A DNA stretch of 47,726 nucleotides, from assembly GCA_022448485.1 (NCBI GenBank), contig JAKUUI010000011.1, positions 1 to 47,726 on the forward strand, in the 5' to 3' direction. Source of the DNA: SAR324 cluster bacterium. GTDB lineage: Bacteria; SAR324; NAC60-12. The notes below the pieces were generated by a model. The model was not told the origin of the DNA, did not search any database, and saw nothing but the letters and a program-made list of their open reading frames with translations. Below, piece after piece: positions 7,968 to 17,071 of the stretch (position 1 is the first letter of the stretch; the number at the start of each line of letters is the position of its first letter). Position numbers and translations under genes: made by a program.

Positions 7968-9401
7968 ATGCAATTTGAACCTGTAGTTGGCCTGGAAATT
8001 CATGTTCAACTAGCTACTGCATCCAAAATTTTTTGCAGTTGTTCCACAGAATTCGGTAAACCGCCAAATGCTAACACTTGCCCGGTTTGCCTCGGTTTGC
8101 CTGGAGCCTTGCCTGTTCTGAACAGCCAGGTTCCAGAGTTTGCAGCGCAGCTGGGGCTTGCCCTGAATTGTGATATCCGGATGGACTCACAGTTTGCCCG
8201 CAAAAATTATTTCTATCCTGATCTACCTAAAGCTTATCAGATTTCCCAATTTGACCGCCCAATTTGCGAAAATGGCTGGCTGGAAATTGAAACCGAATCC
8301 AGAGGCAAAAGCAGGATCGGCATCACTCGCATTCACATGGAAGAAGACGCGGGAAAACTGATTCATGCGGATGGCAGTGATGAAAGTTTGGTTGACCTCA
8401 ACCGTGCCGGAGTTCCGTTGCTTGAGATTGTAAGTGAACCGGATGTGCGTTCGGCAGAAGAAGCAAAAGCCTACATGGAAAAAATCCATGCGATTGCTAC
8501 CACAATCGGTGTTTCTGATGGAGACATGGAAAAAGGGCATTTGCGCTGTGACGCAAATGTATCGCTGCGTCCGCTCGGACAAGAGGAGTTTGGCACCCGA
8601 ACAGAAACAAAAAACCTCAATTCCTTCCGTTTCGTTCAGCAAGCTGTTAGCTATGAAATGGAACGTCAGCGCGAAGAAATCCTGGATGGCAAAAAAATTG
8701 TTCAGGAAACCCGCCTTTGGGACTCTGACCGCAAAGTCACTTTCAGTATGCGTTCCAAAGAAGAAGCCGATGAGTACCGATATTTTCCAGATCCTGATTT
8801 ACCGATTGTACGCCTTTCTTCTGAATTGATTGAAACATTTCGAAACAATCTTCCTGAGCTTCCGGATGCAAAACGGCTGCGATTTATTGAAGAACACGGA
8901 TTAAGCACAAACGATGCAGAATTCCTCTCTGCCAGTCGGGAAATTTCAGAATATTTTGAAAAGGTTCTCGCACTCGAGGCCTCGCCAAAACTCGCTTGCA
9001 ACTGGATCATCGGCGACCTGACTCGTGTGATGAATGAGTCCGGAAAAACTCTCAAAGACATCAACTTATCTCCGGAGCATCTGGCGGATTTGACAAAATT
9101 TATTGAGAGCGGTGAAATCAGCAGTAAAATTGCGAAAACTATTTTTGAGGAAATGCTTGCTTCAGCCAAAGCTCCCGAAGTGATTATTGAAGAAAAAGGT
9201 TTGAAGCAGATTTCTGACGAGGGTGAACTTGGCCGGATTGCAAGTGAGTTGCTTGCTGCAAATCCGGAACAGGTTGAGCAATATCGGGCGGGAAAAACGA
9301 AAGTGATCGGTTTCTTTGTGGGTCAGATGATGAAACAAACGCGTGGCAGAGGTAATCCGGCTGTAATCAACCGTTTGTTAAAGGAAAAGCTGGATGGATA
9401 G
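7968..9401 (+). CDS. gatB: Aspartyl/glutamyl-tRNA amidotransferase subunit B
   Basis: GatB is the kinase subunit of GatCAB, which converts Glu-tRNA(Gln) and/or Asp-tRNA(Asn) to the amidated forms. The 477-residue product has the characteristic N-terminus [20 protein letters not shown], the [12 protein letters not shown] segment with paired cysteines, and [17 protein letters not shown]. It ends with the YqeY-like tail ([19 protein letters not shown]...NPAVINRLL), so it is complete. GatA and GatC are not in this window. The stop overlaps the ccmC start by eight bases, suggesting translational coupling into the cytochrome maturation genes. Confidence 0.97.
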   Translation: MQFEPVVGLEIHVQLATASKIFCSCSTEFGKPPNANTCPVCLGLPGALPVLNSQVPEFAAQLGLALNCDIRMDSQFARKNYFYPDLPKAYQISQFDRPICENGWLEIETESRGKSRIGITRIHMEEDAGKLIHADGSDESLVDLNRAGVPLLEIVSEPDVRSAEEAKAYMEKIHAIATTIGVSDGDMEKGHLRCDANVSLRPLGQEEFGTRTETKNLNSFRFVQQAVSYEMERQREEILDGKKIVQETRLWDSDRKVTFSMRSKEEADEYRYFPDPDLPIVRLSSELIETFRNNLPELPDAKRLRFIEEHGLSTNDAEFLSASREISEYFEKVLALEASPKLACNWIIGDLTRVMNESGKTLKDINLSPEHLADLTKFIESGEISSKIAKTIFEEMLASAKAPEVIIEEKGLKQISDEGELGRIASELLAANPEQVEQYRAGKTKVIGFFVGQMMKQTRGRGNPAVINRLLKEKLDG

Positions 9402-10101
9402 AATGAAAAAAATTGTTTTATTCTTAGAATGGGGATCTATTTTGGGACTGCTTGGTTGCGGTCTTTGGGTCTTTTTGTGGACTCCGTTGGAAATTAGTCA
9501 GGGATTTCCACAAAAAATCATGTACCTCCATGTACCGACAGTCATTATCGCCTATTTGGCATTTTTCGTCGTATTTGTGTACAGCATCGCCTACCTTTGG
9601 AAACGTGAGCTAATGTTTGACCAAATGGCCAAAGCTTCAGCAGAAGTGGGTTTGGTTTTTTGTGCGCTTGTATTGATAACTGGAGCCATCTGGGGGAAAC
9701 CGATTTGGGGAACGTATTGGGCTTGGTGGGATGTACGTTTGGTCACAACGTTGTTGTTGTTTTTAATTTTTATGGGCTATTTTCTACTCCGGATGTCTAT
9801 CAATGACAGAGACAAAGAAGCACGGCTGGCTGCAGTTTTGGGAATCATCGGCTGTTTGGACATTCCAATCATCCACAAATCGATCGAATGGGCTAAAGGG
9901 CGTACTTTGCACCAGCCTTCGACTTTTTTTAAAGTAGAGACGGGAGAAATAAATCCATCAATATCTGATGTATTAAGTGACCCCCTCCCAGTTGCTATAT
10001 TTTTCATGCTGACTTTGTATCTATACTTATTGCTATTGCGTTATCAAATCGAAAAACACCAGGACGAGCTCTATCAACTTCTTGCAGAAACACAGGACTA
10101 A
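9394..10101 (+). CDS. ccmC: Cytochrome c maturation haem-handling protein CcmC
   Basis: The 235-residue integral membrane protein carries the tryptophan-rich WWD haem-binding motif ([18 protein letters not shown], about residues 107-124). Conserved periplasmic histidines flank it: H47 in KIMYLHVPT and H168 in [10 protein letters not shown]. It has about six membrane helices, as CcmC does. CcmC passes haem, with CcmD, to the chaperone CcmE. Start at 9394 overlaps gatB by eight bases; an internal ATG at 9403 is an alternative. ccmD and ccmE follow directly, confirming the assignment. No ccmA or ccmB precedes it. Confidence 0.95.
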   Translation: MDRMKKIVLFLEWGSILGLLGCGLWVFLWTPLEISQGFPQKIMYLHVPTVIIAYLAFFVVFVYSIAYLWKRELMFDQMAKASAEVGLVFCALVLITGAIWGKPIWGTYWAWWDVRLVTTLLLFLIFMGYFLLRMSINDRDKEARLAAVLGIIGCLDIPIIHKSIEWAKGRTLHQPSTFFKVETGEINPSISDVLSDPLPVAIFFMLTLYLYLLLLRYQIEKHQDELYQLLAETQD

Positions 10102-10257
10102 ATGTTCATTGGTTTAGAATACGTTGTGTCCGCATACGGAATTTGGGTTTGCACATTTGCAATTTACATTTTATTGACCAAGCGTCGCTTGAAAAAAACC
10201 AATCAAACAGTTGTTGCATTAGAACAAAGAGCTTCAGAATCATATCACAACTTTTAG
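10102..10257 (+). CDS. ccmD: Haem exporter protein CcmD (51 residues)
   Basis: This small gene was found by reading directly after the ccmC stop; its ATG is immediately adjacent to the TAA. The product starts MFIGLEYVVSAYGIWVCTFA, has one membrane helix (about 8-26) with the A/S-Y-G-I-W pattern typical of CcmD, and then a basic cytoplasmic tail (TKRRLKKTNQ). CcmD stabilises the CcmC-CcmE haem complex. Position, length, topology and charge distribution all fit. It ends 15 bases before the favoured ccmE start. Confidence 0.85.
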   Translation: MFIGLEYVVSAYGIWVCTFAIYILLTKRRLKKTNQTVVALEQRASESYHNF

Positions 10258-10271
10258 AACGAGGAAGAATA

Positions 10272-10709
10272 ATTAAAACAAGAGCTAAATTTGTAATCGG
10301 TGGAACTGTTATCTTCGCCGTAATTACAGCGTTATCTGTGCAGGGATTGCAGGAAATGAGCGTTTTCTTTTACACTCCTGTAGAAGTTTTGGCTAATCCA
10401 AGCATGTTTGAAAACAAAACAATCCGAATCGGGGCGCTTGTGCAAAGGGGCAGCGTAGAATGGGATGCACAAGATATTCGACTTTCATTCAACATCACGG
10501 AAGACGGTAAAAAAAATATTCCAGTGTTTTATGACGGAGTCAAACCTGATTTGTTCCGCGAAGGGCAGGGAGTGGTTGTTGAAGGCAAAATGAAAGGGCA
10601 ACGCTTTGAAGCAGTACAATTGCTGGTCAAACATAGTGAGGACTATACTGTTGAAACTGAACACAAGAAAACAAAAGAAGACTACTACAAATCGATTCAG
10701 GCACAATAA
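10272..10709 (+). CDS. ccmE: Periplasmic haem chaperone CcmE (probable non-canonical start)
   Basis: CcmE carries haem covalently in the periplasm for cytochrome c assembly. The frame contains one N-terminal membrane anchor (KFVIGGTVIFAVITALSV), then the OB-fold with the haem-binding His in LLVKHSEDYTVE and the nearby Tyr. The open frame extends upstream to TTG codons at 10143/10149, but that part overlaps ccmD and resembles no CcmE. No ATG, GTG or TTG lies between there and the anchor. GAGGAAGA precedes ATA (10269) and ATT (10272); an AUU start gives the usual short cytoplasmic tail of 7-8 residues and 145 residues in total. The family call is firm; the start is uncertain. Confidence 0.85.
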   Translation: MKTRAKFVIGGTVIFAVITALSVQGLQEMSVFFYTPVEVLANPSMFENKTIRIGALVQRGSVEWDAQDIRLSFNITEDGKKNIPVFYDGVKPDLFREGQGVVVEGKMKGQRFEAVQLLVKHSEDYTVETEHKKTKEDYYKSIQAQ

Positions 10710-10796
10710 GGCAAGGAATCAGGGAACAAGGACAAGAATTAAGAACTTCTGACCTCCGTTTCCCGAAAACCTGTCTACTCAGGCCTACCACCAAAA

Positions 10797-13025
10797 ATGC
10801 CATCACGTCTCCAAGAATTACTGAAAAATTATAAAAAGTTAATAGCTACTGATCCTAATATCCGCAACAGGCTACTGGCAGTAGTAGTTTTATTGTTTTT
10901 GCTGATTGTGCTGGTCATGTTCAGTATGAAGCAAGGCTTTTCATTTTTGGAACAATCTGGATCGCAATTGATGGTTTTTGTGGCAATCAATGTAAATATT
11001 GTCCTGCTCGCAATCGTTTTCTATCTAATTGCACGCAACCTTCTCAAGCTCTCTTATGAGCGGCGACGCCACGTTCTGGGTGTAAATCTTAAAACGAAAC
11101 TTATTACTTCCTTTATTGTCCTCTCGCTACCGGCAATGGGTTTTCACCTGTTTGCAAGTTTCTTCATTGCCACAAATTTAGAATCATGGTTCAAAGGTCA
11201 GCAGGAATCTATGATCCACAGCGCTCAAAACGTTTCTGAAGCTTATCACAACAATCTCCGCAAAACCATGGAACTCCAAAATTTGATCTGGGAAAGCCAT
11301 TTGAAAAAGCATAAAGGAGAATTCAGTACACTAAACCCGCCGAAAAAAATTGAGGCAGATGTGACACTTTATTCTGAAGACCAGGAGTTACAATTTCAGT
11401 GGTTGCAAAACGAGATTTCACAAGTCTATTGGACAAAACCTTCGTTAAACGACTGGTATCAAATAAAATCCCAAGACCAAACCTGGTTCGCTGAAGAGAC
11501 AGTAGATCGATTCATTTACCGCCACATCCGACTCGTCTCCATAGAAAATAAAAAGTTGTTTTTAGAAGTTTTTTATCCGGCCACCCCACATGCTTCGGGG
11601 GCAATCAACGAAATTATAGCACAAGATCAGAACGCCCAGTTTTTGGCTGAATCTGAGGATCTGGTGCGTGGATATTATTTAATTATTTTCCTGCTGATGA
11701 CACTGTTTATTATTTTTGTGGCTACTTGGCTGGCCTTTTATCTAGCACGTGGTTTTGTACAGCCAATCGAAGATTTAGCACTTGCCACACAACGTGTTTC
11801 AGAAGGTGAATTAGGCTATCAGGTTGCACTCCGTGGAACTTTGGATAAAGACTTTGCCCTGCTCATGCAGTCTTTTAATTCCATGAGCCGTGATCTGCTT
11901 GAACACCAAATTGCACTTAATAAAACAACCAATAATCTCCAGAAAAGTCACCAAACATTGGAAAGCCAGATTCGCTTTGTAGAGCTTGTTTTGGAAAACA
12001 TCACCACTGGTGTAATGTCACTGGATATGGACGGACACATTGAAATATTGAATCGCTCCGCAAAACAAATGCTTCAACTGAAACCCGGCGGTGGTGTCAG
12101 CAAACACTACAGGAATGTCCTGGAAAAGGAGTCTCTTGAAATGTTAGAGGAAATGGTAGAACTAATTGAAACAAAAAAAGAACGCTCCATTTCCCGTAAC
12201 CTGATTGTTCACAAAAAAGACGGTCCAATTCAAGTCTCTGCAACTCTTCTTCTTCTTCAAAACAGTGAGGGAATCTCTGCAGGCATGGTTTGCGTTTACA
12301 ATAATATCACTGAAATCCAGCGTCTCCAACGTGCCCGAGCATGGCGGGAAGTAGCAAGACGTATTGCTCATGAAATTAAAAATCCACTCACACCAATTCA
12401 ACTTTCTGCGGAGCGAATCCACCGGAAATATGCAGGAGAAGTTTCGGATAACTCGGCCTTACAGCAGTCGACTCAAACTATCATCAATGAAGTTCAACAC
12501 CTCAAGCGGATGGTCAGTGAGTTTTCTAATTTTGCAAAAATTCCTGAATCAAATCCTCAATTGAGTGACATCAACCAGATCATAAAGGAAACTTTGCAGC
12601 TATATCATGACAATATGCCTGCCAGAATTTCCCTGACCACAGAATTAAGTGAAATACTTCCGCAACTGCCCTTGGACAGTGAACAAATTCGACGGGTCGT
12701 AATCAATTTAGTGGACAATGCCATCAGCTCAATTGAAAAAAAAGGGACGTTATCTCGTATTTTCCGTCAAGGAGAAATCATTATCCGTACACGCCACGTT
12801 CCTGATTTAAACATTGTCTGCCTGGATGTAGAGGACAACGGAACCGGAATTTCTCCAGAAATTTCAGATCAGCTTTTTGAACCTTACACGACCACCAAAC
12901 AACATGGCACCGGGCTAGGTCTGACCATCGTCAGTCAAACTATTTCCGACCACAATGGATTCACCAGATTTCGAAATCTTGACTCCGGAGGTGTCTGTTT
13001 TACAATTGAACTTCCTGTAACCTGA
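10797..13025 (+). CDS. NtrY-like membrane sensor histidine kinase
   Basis: The 742-residue protein has three N-terminal membrane helices (about 24-45, 60-82, 105-128), an extracytoplasmic sensor region, and a fourth helix (about 292-316). HAMP (about 316-372), PAS (about 395-505), HisKA with the phosphorylated His in RIAHEIKNPLTPIQLSAE (H525), and a HATPase_c domain follow, the last with the DNGTG and GTGLGL boxes. This is the NtrY layout of nitrogen-responsive kinases. No response regulator of the NtrX type is adjacent; YjbQ follows 16 bases downstream. The partner is therefore unknown, and the signal is not deducible from the sequence. Confidence 0.88.
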   Translation: MPSRLQELLKNYKKLIATDPNIRNRLLAVVVLLFLLIVLVMFSMKQGFSFLEQSGSQLMVFVAINVNIVLLAIVFYLIARNLLKLSYERRRHVLGVNLKTKLITSFIVLSLPAMGFHLFASFFIATNLESWFKGQQESMIHSAQNVSEAYHNNLRKTMELQNLIWESHLKKHKGEFSTLNPPKKIEADVTLYSEDQELQFQWLQNEISQVYWTKPSLNDWYQIKSQDQTWFAEETVDRFIYRHIRLVSIENKKLFLEVFYPATPHASGAINEIIAQDQNAQFLAESEDLVRGYYLIIFLLMTLFIIFVATWLAFYLARGFVQPIEDLALATQRVSEGELGYQVALRGTLDKDFALLMQSFNSMSRDLLEHQIALNKTTNNLQKSHQTLESQIRFVELVLENITTGVMSLDMDGHIEILNRSAKQMLQLKPGGGVSKHYRNVLEKESLEMLEEMVELIETKKERSISRNLIVHKKDGPIQVSATLLLLQNSEGISAGMVCVYNNITEIQRLQRARAWREVARRIAHEIKNPLTPIQLSAERIHRKYAGEVSDNSALQQSTQTIINEVQHLKRMVSEFSNFAKIPESNPQLSDINQIIKETLQLYHDNMPARISLTTELSEILPQLPLDSEQIRRVVINLVDNAISSIEKKGTLSRIFRQGEIIIRTRHVPDLNIVCLDVEDNGTGISPEISDQLFEPYTTTKQHGTGLGLTIVSQTISDHNGFTRFRNLDSGGVCFTIELPVT

Positions 13026-13041
13026 AAACTACAGACAAGCG

Positions 13042-13461
13042 ATGAAGATTTTTCAGCAAGTTCTCAAAATCCAAACACGCGGCAAAGGCCTCCAGGAAAT
13101 CACCAGCGAGGTTCGGGAAGTGGTACGAGCTTCTGAAATAACTTCCGGTCTCTGTAATCTATTCGTCCGACACACTTCTTCCAGTCTTGTTATTCAAGAA
13201 AATGCGGACCCTGATGTCCAGAAAGATCTTGAATATTTTTTTAGAAAGCTGGTTCCGGAAAACGATTTAGGATATACTCACACATTGGAAGGTCCGGATG
13301 ATATGCCTTCGCATATCCGAAGTGCAATGACAAAGACTTCAGAGCAAATACCGCTTGCAGACGGGAAAATGCTTTTGGGAACATGGCAGGGAATTTTCCT
13401 CTGGGAACACCGGTCACGCGGACATTCCAGAAATGTTGTAGTCCATATTTCTGGTGATTGA
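13042..13461 (+). CDS. YjbQ/UPF0047 family protein
   Basis: The 139-residue product matches the whole YjbQ fold. It has RHTSSSLVIQENADPDVQKD (about 43-62), YTHTLEGPDDMPSHIRSAM (about 78-96) and the C-terminal GTWQGIFLWEHRSRGHSR (about 112-129), with the conserved His residues. Family members have weak thiamin-phosphate synthase activity in vitro, but their physiological role is unsettled. It follows the NtrY-like kinase by 16 bases and is probably co-transcribed. Confidence 0.92.
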   Translation: MKIFQQVLKIQTRGKGLQEITSEVREVVRASEITSGLCNLFVRHTSSSLVIQENADPDVQKDLEYFFRKLVPENDLGYTHTLEGPDDMPSHIRSAMTKTSEQIPLADGKMLLGTWQGIFLWEHRSRGHSRNVVVHISGD

Positions 13462-13488
13462 TACTTTCATTTGGCTTGAGAAAACCTT

Positions 13489-13516
13489 AGCTCTGCTTTA
13501 GAGTTCAAACTTTTTT
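13489..13516 (+). terminator. Weak hairpin with downstream T-run, possible terminator after yjbQ
   Basis: AGCTCT and AGAGTT pair (six base pairs including one G-U) around a five-base loop, followed five bases later by TTTTTT. The stem is short and the T-run is displaced, so this is at best a weak intrinsic terminator between yjbQ and pyrG. Confidence 0.3.
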
Positions 13517-13554
13517 AACCAAAACTAACGCTACTGAAGAAAAATACTAGATTA

Positions 13555-15234
13555 ATGCAAACAAAATATATCTTTATCACCGGAGGGGTAGTTTCCGGAC
13601 TAGGAAAAGGAATTGCGGCTGCTTCTATCGGAGCCCTACTAGAATCAAGGGGCTTAACAGTCAGCCTGATGAAATTGGATCCCTATATCAATGTGGATGC
13701 CGGCACCATGAATCCCTTTCAGCATGGAGAAGTTTTTGTCACCGTGGATGGTGCAGAAACGGATCTGGATTTAGGGCATTACGAACGCTACACAAACGCA
13801 GTTCTGACCCGCAGGCATAACTGTACAACTGGCCAAATTTATGATACTGTCATTCGCAAAGAACGAGCAGGGGATTATTTGGGTGCAACTGTCCAGATAA
13901 TTCCGCATGTGATAGATGAAATTAAAGTCACAATTTCTGAAGCCGCCAGATTATCTGACAATAACGCAAAAGCTACTACTGCGCCAAATGCAGATATTTG
14001 TATTGTTGAAATTGGAGGAACAGTTGGTGATATTGAATCCCTGCCTTTTCTAGAAGCAATCCGTCAATTCAGGCACGATCACGGTAAAGAGCACACTTTG
14101 TTTGTTCACCTTACACTAATCGTGCAGACTTCAGAAATGAAAACTAAACCCACTCAGCACAGTGTGGGTAAGCTCAGGGAAATCGGAATTCAACCGGATA
14201 TTCTCATCTGCCGTACTCCTGAAATTCTCTCCGACAAAGTACGCAGCAAGATTTCCATGTTTACCAATGTTCCAGAAAATTCAGTTGTGAATGGACTTAA
14301 CGTAGAATCGGTATATGAGGTCCCTTTGATGTTTCACCAGCAGGAATTGGACAACGCCATCATGACATACCTGCAAATATGGACAGGTAGTCCAAAACTT
14401 CAACCATGGGTTGATTTGATTGAAAATTATAAAAATCCGCATGATGTGGTGGATATTGCTTTTATCGGAAAATATGTTGCACACCGAGATTCATATGAAA
14501 GCCTCAATGAAGCCCTCCTGCACGGAGGAATTGCAAATCGGCTGAAAGTTAATCTACACTATATCGATTCCGAATTTTTGACAAAGAGAAATGTGTTTGA
14601 GCAATTAGAATTGATGGATGGTGTTTTGGTTGCTCCAGGATTTGGTGAGCGTGGAACTGAAGGGAAAATTGTTGCCATCGAAATTGCCCGGACAAAGCAA
14701 ATTCCTTTTTTTGGAATTTGCCTCGGAATGCAAATGGCGATCGTGGAATTTGCGCGGAATGTTGCCGGAATTGAAGATGCAAGTTCCGGAGAATGCCGAC
14801 CTGATCATCCGGAAAACGTAATTGATTTGATGCCAGAACAAGAGGGGCAGAAGGAAACCGGAGGTACCATGCGTCTGGGAAGCCAAACCACAGTCTTGAA
14901 AAAAGGCTCAAAGATTGCTGAAGTTTATAATAAAACAAAGATTTCAGAGCGTCACCGTCATCGTTATGAAGTGATGAACAACTTTGTTCCCAAGTTTGTA
15001 GATGCAGGACTGACTATTTCCGGTCATCATCCTGAACGGGATTTAGTTGAAACAATTGAGCTTTCGGAACACCCCTGGTTTATTGGGTGTCAGTACCATC
15101 CTGAACTGCAATCGAAACCACTCAAGCCGCATCCTCTGTTTTCTTCTTTTATTGAAGCCTCTTATGCAAATCGGCAAACACGACTTAATCTTCTGCCAAA
15201 ATCAAAAAAAACAACCAGTACTTCAAATGCCTAA
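13555..15234 (+). CDS. pyrG: CTP synthase
   Basis: PyrG aminates UTP to CTP with glutamine and ATP. The 559-residue product starts with the synthetase domain ([20 protein letters not shown], the P-loop region) and continues with [21 protein letters not shown]. The C-terminal class I glutamine amidotransferase domain contains the nucleophile Cys in [11 protein letters not shown] and the His-x-Glu pair in QYHPELQS. Full length for the family. Its last eight bases overlap the start of the OstA/LptA-like gene. Confidence 0.97.
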   Translation: MQTKYIFITGGVVSGLGKGIAAASIGALLESRGLTVSLMKLDPYINVDAGTMNPFQHGEVFVTVDGAETDLDLGHYERYTNAVLTRRHNCTTGQIYDTVIRKERAGDYLGATVQIIPHVIDEIKVTISEAARLSDNNAKATTAPNADICIVEIGGTVGDIESLPFLEAIRQFRHDHGKEHTLFVHLTLIVQTSEMKTKPTQHSVGKLREIGIQPDILICRTPEILSDKVRSKISMFTNVPENSVVNGLNVESVYEVPLMFHQQELDNAIMTYLQIWTGSPKLQPWVDLIENYKNPHDVVDIAFIGKYVAHRDSYESLNEALLHGGIANRLKVNLHYIDSEFLTKRNVFEQLELMDGVLVAPGFGERGTEGKIVAIEIARTKQIPFFGICLGMQMAIVEFARNVAGIEDASSGECRPDHPENVIDLMPEQEGQKETGGTMRLGSQTTVLKKGSKIAEVYNKTKISERHRHRYEVMNNFVPKFVDAGLTISGHHPERDLVETIELSEHPWFIGCQYHPELQSKPLKPHPLFSSFIEASYANRQTRLNLLPKSKKTTSTSNA

Positions 15235-16459
15235 ACGGAAAACCATAAAAATTCTTTCTGCCGTGTTGTTGTTTTTCAGTCTTGTTACAACTGAACAGGT
15301 ATGGAACTTGAGTCAAGTAAGCCTTGCTTCACCAGCAGGAGGCTTCAAAGTTACACGCAATACGTTGGATCATTTGCAAAGGGAGGGTTTATCAAAAGCA
15401 CTTACTTCAATGCTTTCGCCAATGTTGGGCATAATTTACCCGAACCGCAAAGATTTTCTTAATGCATTGCCGATAATGCTTGCACCAAAAGATCTTGAAA
15501 TTCTCTTTCGCTATGCTTCTACAGAGCAAATTAAAATTCATGCCGACGAGTTCAGCAGTGATCTTAATGAAAATGCAGCCGTTTTTCGGGGTAACGTAAA
15601 AGGTGTAATCCCCAGAGAAAATATTGAATTAACTACAGCTAAACTTCGTCTTATTTCAGGAAAAAGTAGTAACTTTGAAAAGCTAATCGGCGAAGGTGGA
15701 GTCCAAGTCAAACAATGGGACCGGGAAATGCGCTCAGATTTCGCAATCTACACACAGGTTGATCTTGAAAAACAAACTCCTGATACAGATTCTTCTGCAA
15801 CAAAAAAAACAAGACCCCCTCAAAAAACTTTGCAGCTGCAGGGAAACGTCATAATGAAGGCTACACAAGGCAAGGTGTCCAGCAATACCGCTCTTTTGGA
15901 TCTTCTTCATCAGCATGCAACCCTGGAAGGACAAAATACCAGCAAGGAGGGACGTATCCGGGTTGAAGCCAATCTGACAGAACTGGAAAAAACAGACAGG
16001 CCGAAAGATGCAACAAGTGAGGAGCCAGCAAACGGCGAACAAACAAAAGTACTCTTATTTGCCTCCCGTGCGGTGCTGGATAACAAAAAGCATCAGGCAA
16101 TGTTTGAGGGAAAAGTGGAAATGGAACGTACTCCAGATAATCTCTATATTCGTGCAGGAAAAATCAGTTTGCTTCTGGGGGAATTGCAGGAATTACTCTT
16201 TATCCGCGCTGAACAAGGAGTGTGTTTTGAGCAACCTGGCCGAGTTGCCAAAGCTGACCAAGCAAGCTTTGATGAAATCACACAAACCATTTTACTTGAA
16301 AGCAACGCAGAAGTTCAGTCTGGGAAATATCACCTCCAGGGGAGCACGATCAATTTATATCTTGATGTAAACAAAGGAGTGGCACAAGGGGACAACAAAG
16401 CCCCTATACAAATGACGATACTTGGAGAAGAATCTCCTGCTATATTTACTTGTAGATGA
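15227..16459 (+). CDS. OstA/LptA-like periplasmic protein (probable lipopolysaccharide transport)
   Basis: The ATG at 15227 overlaps the end of pyrG by eight bases and is followed by basic residues and a hydrophobic signal segment ([17 protein letters not shown]), so I prefer it to the in-frame upstream codon at 15047 inside pyrG. The 410-residue product has beta-jellyroll repeats of the OstA/LptA type: [19 protein letters not shown] (about 107-125) and a second block ([18 protein letters not shown]). LptA-like proteins bridge LPS across the periplasm. It is much longer than the roughly 185-residue LptA of E. coli because it has two such domains and a variable acidic linker. It overlaps the FKBP gene by four bases. 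Confidence 0.75.
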   Translation: MPKRKTIKILSAVLLFFSLVTTEQVWNLSQVSLASPAGGFKVTRNTLDHLQREGLSKALTSMLSPMLGIIYPNRKDFLNALPIMLAPKDLEILFRYASTEQIKIHADEFSSDLNENAAVFRGNVKGVIPRENIELTTAKLRLISGKSSNFEKLIGEGGVQVKQWDREMRSDFAIYTQVDLEKQTPDTDSSATKKTRPPQKTLQLQGNVIMKATQGKVSSNTALLDLLHQHATLEGQNTSKEGRIRVEANLTELEKTDRPKDATSEEPANGEQTKVLLFASRAVLDNKKHQAMFEGKVEMERTPDNLYIRAGKISLLLGELQELLFIRAEQGVCFEQPGRVAKADQASFDEITQTILLESNAEVQSGKYHLQGSTINLYLDVNKGVAQGDNKAPIQMTILGEESPAIFTCR

Positions 16460-16881
16460 AAGTCGCTGCCTCCGCAACAGCACAACAACAAGCTGCAAAA
16501 GTAAATAAGCGACCTCAATTGGCCCTCGATGCAGCTTTTAAACACTCCAGTTCAGGTGTGCAAGTCTATGTAGAACGCCCTGGATATGGAGATAAATCGG
16601 TAGATGGCAGCCATATCAAAGTTCATTATGAGGGATGGCTAGCCAAGGACTACAAGATGTTTGACAGCAGCCGCACTAAGCGTCGTCCTTTTGAGTTCGA
16701 TTTAGGAAAAGGCAGCGTGATTACTGGTTGGGACGAAGCCCTCAAAGGCGTGAGGGAGGGAACCAAACTTCAAATCATAGTTCCGGCCAAACTGGCATAC
16801 GGCAGGCAAGGCGTTTCCTCGATGGGTATCCCGCCAAATGCAGACTTGATCTTCAAGATCGAAGTGATCAAAATCACTTGA
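16456..16881 (+). CDS. FKBP-type peptidyl-prolyl cis-trans isomerase
   Basis: The 141-residue protein is a short polar N-terminal extension of about 35 residues followed by one complete FKBP domain. Visible motifs are VHYEGWL, FDSSRTKRRPFEFDLG, GSVITGWDEALKGVREG, LAYGRQGV and IPPNADLIFKIEVIKI. It accelerates proline isomerisation and can act as a chaperone. No signal peptide is visible at this start, although the upstream gene product is periplasmic. The ATGA overlap with the OstA/LptA-like gene indicates translational coupling. Confidence 0.93.
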   Translation: MKVAASATAQQQAAKVNKRPQLALDAAFKHSSSGVQVYVERPGYGDKSVDGSHIKVHYEGWLAKDYKMFDSSRTKRRPFEFDLGKGSVITGWDEALKGVREGTKLQIIVPAKLAYGRQGVSSMGIPPNADLIFKIEVIKIT

Positions 16882-17071
16882 AGTGTATCTCTTCTTCTTT
16901 TAGTAAAGCACGTAAACGAAATTCCTTTTCCCATGCACATTATGAAATCTTGGCCGTTTCCGTGCCCTCTTTGCGGAGTACTCAGGTGGGTATGAATCTT
17001 CTGTTCACAAAGATCTTTTAATTTATCAACTCCTTCTCTGCTTTGAGCAATTTTTTGAGGTTTTTTTACTT

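Noticed and set aside
10143-10271. N-terminal extension of ccmE to a TTG codon
   Set aside because: It overlaps ccmD in another frame and does not resemble any CcmE N-terminus.
15047-15226. Longer N-terminus of the OstA/LptA-like gene inside pyrG
   Set aside because: The extension is a shifted reading of the pyrG C-terminus and would precede the signal peptide.
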